NCBI RefSeq assembly: GCF_017745275.1
Contig: NZ_JAGHZS010000001.1
Span: 992,001 to 1,056,000, forward strand
Direction: 5' to 3'
Length of the DNA stretch: 64,000 bases
Origin: Chitinophaga sp.
GTDB lineage: Bacteria; Bacteroidota; Bacteroidia; Chitinophagales; Chitinophagaceae
The notes beneath the pieces are model-generated. The model had not been told where the DNA came from, ran no database searches, and saw nothing but the letters and a program-made list of their open reading frames with translations. Within the stretch, counting starts at the first letter, position 1, and each line of letters opens with the position of its first letter. Both the position numbers and the translations under genes were made by a program. Below are positions 60,282 through 64,000 of the stretch, one piece after another.

Positions 60282-61754
60282 TTAATTAACGCCTGTGCGG
60301 GTGTCCCAATACATTTGTGCGCCCCAGTAGTTATCTTTTACTGAACCCACCGCTGCACCGCTGTTGGCGCCATTCAGGGTAGTTTCCGTGTTAGGATAAG
60401 GCAGGCGGAAAGATGTACGGGTATGACCCGGATAAGGAGATCCTGAAGCTGCTGGTAATAAAGGTACATCTGTTCTTCTGGTTTCGGCCCATGCTTCGTG
60501 ACCGTCTTTAAACAGGGCAAGCCATTTCTGGATATAAATCTTTTTCACGTCGCCATCCCATTTTACGCCAGTACTTGTTTTATAGGTGGCTTCGGATATG
60601 CCATTTTCTTCCAGTGACAGGTCGATACCAGCTTCATAAGCGTCTTTTGCGCTTACGCCTGCATTCCAACCATTAGCCGCAGCTTCAGCCAGGATGAATT
60701 TCACTTCTGCTGCGCGCATGAATGGTGTAAACCCTGTTCTATTGTCCCTGAAGCGAGCGCCAATCCTGGAATACAATGCAAGAGAAGGCAGTTTTTCGCT
60801 ATCCTTGATACCAATTCCTACACCTCGATATTTGCCATCGCCTGTAGCCGGTTTAACATATACGGGAAGACGCGGATCATTTAACTCAAGGAGTTTATTA
60901 ACCAGTACATCGCTAACAGCGTGGTCGTCACGACCATCGTCGTACTTGTTGGAAGACCAGGGTTCATTGTAAGGTTTACCGCCAGGCCAATTCAGGAATG
61001 CATTATCAACATTGCCAGTCATGACAGGGAATTTAGCTGGGTTGCCTGCAATTTCTTCAATATTTGCCTTAGCTGTTGCAGGATCTTTCTTGCTCAAACG
61101 TATAGCGACCCTTAACCGCAATGAATTGCAGAATTGGCGCCATTTGGCTACATCTGTTTGAAACAGGACATCTCCGTCGCCCAGCACATCAGCACTGTTC
61201 TTTGCAAAGAGATCATTAGCAGTTTTCAGATCTGCCAATATCGCTGCATAAATATCCTTTTGACTATCATACTTCGGTGTAATGGCCCCACTGCCACCTT
61301 TTATAGCATCGGAGTAAGGTATATCGCCCCACGTATCTGTCGCTATTTGCGCCACGTAACACTTGAATGTGAGCGCCGCTGCCTGCTGATTTATTTTATT
61401 GCTGGCGATCGCATCATTGATGGTGATCTGGAGATTATTTAAAACATGGTAATGATAAGCCCAAAAATTCTCTATAGCTGCCGGTCTGAATACATTACGC
61501 GCCTCATCTATATATTGTGTCTTACCCAGGTGGCCCCCGAAACATTCAGGTTCATTCATGTCCGCAGTAGCATCAAAAAGGTTTTGTGCATAATAGACAA
61601 GAGAGTAAGCCAATGTATTGTTGCCTGGTACCTTCAGTGGAGTATTGGGGTCTGTATTTATTTTTTCAAAGTTTTTTGTACAGCTCCCTCCAGTCATCAT
61701 TATCAACGCCCCGACCAGGAAATATTTTGATAATCTTTTATTATACAGTTTCAT
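60282..61754 (-). CDS. SusD/RagB-type outer membrane lipoprotein (SusD-like-2 group)
   Basis: 490 residues from the ATG at 61754 (MKLYNKRLSKYFLVGALIMMTGGSCTKNFEKINTDPNTPLK), dropping an unlikely 13-residue extension. Lipobox Cys about residue 25. 'GHLGKTQYIDEARNVFRPAAIENFWAYHYHVLNNLQ' and 'EVKFILAEAAANGWNAGVSAKDAYEAGIDLSLEENGI' are typical of the SusD-like-2 group. It pairs with the SusC-like gene 43 nt upstream. No hydrolase is in the visible part of the locus, so the ligand, which may not be a glycan, is unknown. Confidence 0.92.
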   Translation of the reverse strand: MKLYNKRLSKYFLVGALIMMTGGSCTKNFEKINTDPNTPLKVPGNNTLAYSLVYYAQNLFDATADMNEPECFGGHLGKTQYIDEARNVFRPAAIENFWAYHYHVLNNLQITINDAIASNKINQQAAALTFKCYVAQIATDTWGDIPYSDAIKGGSGAITPKYDSQKDIYAAILADLKTANDLFAKNSADVLGDGDVLFQTDVAKWRQFCNSLRLRVAIRLSKKDPATAKANIEEIAGNPAKFPVMTGNVDNAFLNWPGGKPYNEPWSSNKYDDGRDDHAVSDVLVNKLLELNDPRLPVYVKPATGDGKYRGVGIGIKDSEKLPSLALYSRIGARFRDNRTGFTPFMRAAEVKFILAEAAANGWNAGVSAKDAYEAGIDLSLEENGISEATYKTSTGVKWDGDVKKIYIQKWLALFKDGHEAWAETRRTDVPLLPAASGSPYPGHTRTSFRLPYPNTETTLNGANSGAAVGSVKDNYWGAQMYWDTRTGVN

Positions 61755-61797
61755 AATACTAATTTTAATTAAATCATTAATCAGCTTCCACACTATA

Positions 61798-64000
61798 TTA
61801 GAAATTCAGATTTAATTTCAAACCGATGCTTCTGTTTGAAGGGATCTGGTATTCTTCAAAACCCAGTTGGGCAACGTCGTTACCAAATCCGGTTTCGGGG
61901 TCAATATGGGCTTTGTTGCTTTTATCTGTATACAGGAGTGCTACGTTCTGTGCAAATACAGATACTCCGGCACTTTTCAACCATCCCCATCTGCTGATTA
62001 AATTAGCTGGAATGTTGTAACCAAACTGAATGGTACGAAGTTTTATATAAGTACCATCGATGATATCGAATCTTGTACCAGAGGAAGCACCGTCGTAAGA
62101 GAGATACTTAAAGGCATTGTCGGCAGCTACCACTTTGGTATTGGGGCTACCACCTGCGTCTACAAACTTATAATCGGTTAGGATATCTTTACCAAGTACC
62201 ACACCTGTTTCACGAATGTTGCCGGCTGCTGTAAAATCCGATACTCCGGTATTGGCGCCGAACATATGTGTTACGCTGAATATATCGCCGCCTTTCTTCA
62301 TGTCGATCAGGAAGCTGAGATTGAAGTTGCGATATCTGAAAGTATTACTAACACCACCGATCCAATCGGGTACGATATTACCAATTACCTGGTCTTTCTT
62401 GAAAGAAGGTAATCCATTGGCTCCTACTACTATAGCACCTGATTTAGGATCTGTTACATAATCTGCCCCCCTGATTATACCATACTCCTGGCCGGGAATA
62501 GCTCCGATAGTAGTTCCCCAGTTGCGTCCCAGCTGGAACCATGGCAATTCCTGACCAGTTCTTGGATCAGTATACAGTTTGGTTACCTTGCTGTTATTTT
62601 TTGCCCAGTTGATAGTCATATCCCAGTTAAAGCCATTGTCGTTGCGCAGAATACCTAAATTCAGTTGTAGTTCCACACCCTTACTCACAATTTCACCAGC
62701 ATTGATCAACGCAGTAGTAGCTCCGGACGCAGCGGAAACAGAGATAGGCATGATCTGGTTGATGGTTCTCTTGTCGTAATAAGTTGCATCGAGATTCAGC
62801 CTGTTATCAAGGAAATGTAATTCAGCACCAACTTCAACACTCTTGGCACGTTCTGGCTTCAGGTCCAACGGCGGGAGTCTATATGACTGATGATAGAGGG
62901 TCACGCCATTGAATGTATTTGATTGAGGAACAAAAGATCTTAGAATCATGTAAGGTTTTGTTCCAGAACCTACTTCTGCATAGCTCACACGCAGTTTACC
63001 ATAGGTAAAGGCTGATGAGTTACTAATTTTTAATGCATCGCTGAAAATCCAGCTTAAGCTGGCGGAAGGATAGAAATAAGAAAGGTTATTGACAGGCAAA
63101 GTAGAATTCCAGTCATTCCTTGCTGTAAGATCCAGGTATAACCAGTTACGGAATCCTAGTGAAGCTTGCGCAAATACGCTATTAGAACGGAGTTGCGAAA
63201 TATACATCGTGTTAGAAGTAGCACCTTTTGCGTTACCGATAGTGTATAGATCCGGAACAGTCAGATCGTTCGCGGTAATAGAAATATTTTTAGTCTTTGC
63301 ATCCCGGTAGTTTCCACCAGCAGTATAAGACAAAGAGAAATCTTTACCCAGTTTACCACCACCACTTGCAATCAAATCTGCATTCACTTCATTTCCGTAA
63401 ATGCTCCAATCAGTAAACTGACCACCTATGCCGTATAAAAAGTTAGCAGTAGCCAGCGAGGAAGTATTTTGAGTTCTGCTCTCAGAAAACCAATCGGTAC
63501 CAATACGCCCCATCAGGCTAAACCATTTGTTGAATTCGTAAGAAACGCTTGCATAACCGAATATGCGATTTTTTGTGCGGGTGTTTAAGTTTCTATATAA
63601 ACTCAGGTATGGGTTATCGTGATAGTTCAGGTTCCAGTTGTATGGAACGCCAGTACCAGGAAATGCGGGATTAGGCATCATTTTATCCCAGTTGTTTTTC
63701 AGGTCATTCATATCTACCTGGCGTCCGAACCAGCTACCTATTGACTGCATTGGGTTGAATTCGTTATACCCCTGTCCTACCAGGTTGTCATTAAGTGTTT
63801 GTATGTAGTTAGCCATAGCTTCTACTTTCAACTTATCAGTCAGGTTTTGTGCAGTGCTCAACATCGCCGAATACCTGGTTTGATCTGTGTTGGGAACGGT
63901 CCCCATCTGACGTTGATGACTCAGTGAAAGCCTGGTACTACCCCTGGCAGTGTTACTGGTTAATGATACGTTGTTATTGAGTGAAAATCCTGTTTTGAAG
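61798..64000 (-). CDS. SusC/RagA-type TonB-linked outer membrane protein, partial (5' end outside window)
   Basis: About 733 C-terminal residues. The frame stays open beyond the ATG at 63906 to the window edge ('SLNNNVSLTSNTARGSTRLSLSHQRQ'), so the start lies outside. Barrel strands, 'LKPERAKSVEVGAELHFLDNRLNLDATYYDKRT' and the terminal 'SNRSIGLKLNLNF' are SusC hallmarks. It is followed by its susD partner. The plug and TonB box are not visible. Confidence 0.95.
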   Translation of the reverse strand, partial: FKTGFSLNNNVSLTSNTARGSTRLSLSHQRQMGTVPNTDQTRYSAMLSTAQNLTDKLKVEAMANYIQTLNDNLVGQGYNEFNPMQSIGSWFGRQVDMNDLKNNWDKMMPNPAFPGTGVPYNWNLNYHDNPYLSLYRNLNTRTKNRIFGYASVSYEFNKWFSLMGRIGTDWFSESRTQNTSSLATANFLYGIGGQFTDWSIYGNEVNADLIASGGGKLGKDFSLSYTAGGNYRDAKTKNISITANDLTVPDLYTIGNAKGATSNTMYISQLRSNSVFAQASLGFRNWLYLDLTARNDWNSTLPVNNLSYFYPSASLSWIFSDALKISNSSAFTYGKLRVSYAEVGSGTKPYMILRSFVPQSNTFNGVTLYHQSYRLPPLDLKPERAKSVEVGAELHFLDNRLNLDATYYDKRTINQIMPISVSAASGATTALINAGEIVSKGVELQLNLGILRNDNGFNWDMTINWAKNNSKVTKLYTDPRTGQELPWFQLGRNWGTTIGAIPGQEYGIIRGADYVTDPKSGAIVVGANGLPSFKKDQVIGNIVPDWIGGVSNTFRYRNFNLSFLIDMKKGGDIFSVTHMFGANTGVSDFTAAGNIRETGVVLGKDILTDYKFVDAGGSPNTKVVAADNAFKYLSYDGASSGTRFDIIDGTYIKLRTIQFGYNIPANLISRWGWLKSAGVSVFAQNVALLYTDKSNKAHIDPETGFGNDVAQLGFEEYQIPSNRSIGLKLNLNF

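Overview
The window is chromosomal DNA from a member of the Bacteroidota, most likely Chitinophaga or a close relative. Evidence includes SusC/SusD outer-membrane pairs at both ends, surface lipoproteins with glycoside hydrolases, TPR-LuxR and AraC regulators, and promoters of the Bacteroidota type (TTTG, about 19-20 nt, TAnnTTTG). It also has the order tRNA-Thr, -Tyr, -Gly, -Thr, tuf, tRNA-Trp, secE, nusG. The genus is inferred from protein character, not from a database search.

Layout: 1-6359 is the end of a polysaccharide utilisation locus (SusC C-terminus, SusD, surface glycan-binding protein, clan GH-A hydrolase, SUKH-like protein). 6449-16617 holds housekeeping and accessory genes: an FAD oxidoreductase, a TPR-LuxR regulator beside a small membrane protein, and a GntR/FadR regulator-TauE-DUF1634 operon with a clear candidate operator. 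16678-21305 contains a segmental duplication of a secreted GH5-ricin gene on either side of terC; one copy still carries a scrap of the neighbouring araC-type gene. 21248-29625 has the AraC regulator, an SDR enzyme, a glycosyltransferase-DUF4254 pair, an amino-acid permease, an OmpH-like lipoprotein, a DUF4397 lipoprotein and a heptad-repeat secreted protein. 30169-46776 (minus strand) is the transcription/translation core: tRNAs, tuf, secE, nusG, rplK, rplA, rplJ, rplL, rpoB, rpoC. Two paralogous secreted transglutaminase-like genes are wedged between nusG and rplK. 47013-48699 holds hpf, a tyrosine recombinase and rpsU. 49268-57237 looks like a damage-inducible mutagenesis region: a LexA/CI-like S24 repressor, two membrane proteins, a Y-family polymerase, a DnaE-type polymerase with a decayed PHP domain, then an Xre-RES toxin-antitoxin pair. 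57348-60146 has lysC, an Ldh-family dehydrogenase and a DUF3467 protein. 60282-64000 is another SusD/SusC pair, the SusC running off the window.

The most unusual signal is a dispersed family of intergenic long hairpins (about 16.7, 19.5, 25.3, 49.2 and 57.3 kb). The best four have 34-43 bp arms, perfect in three of them. The arms differ between sites, but the single-stranded loop keeps a near-palindromic core close to CGCGAGTGATCATCCGCT. Two members bracket the mutagenesis and toxin-antitoxin region. Other notable items are operator-like half-sites shared by the S24 gene and the region upstream of dinB, a 107-bp tandem array between dinB and dnaE, a degenerate extra tRNA beside tRNA-Thr(GGT), a decaying array of rpoC terminator copies, and 21-bp-phased direct repeats upstream of both GH5 copies. 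All coordinates, motifs and repeat comparisons were read by eye; family assignments are from recognised motifs, not searches.
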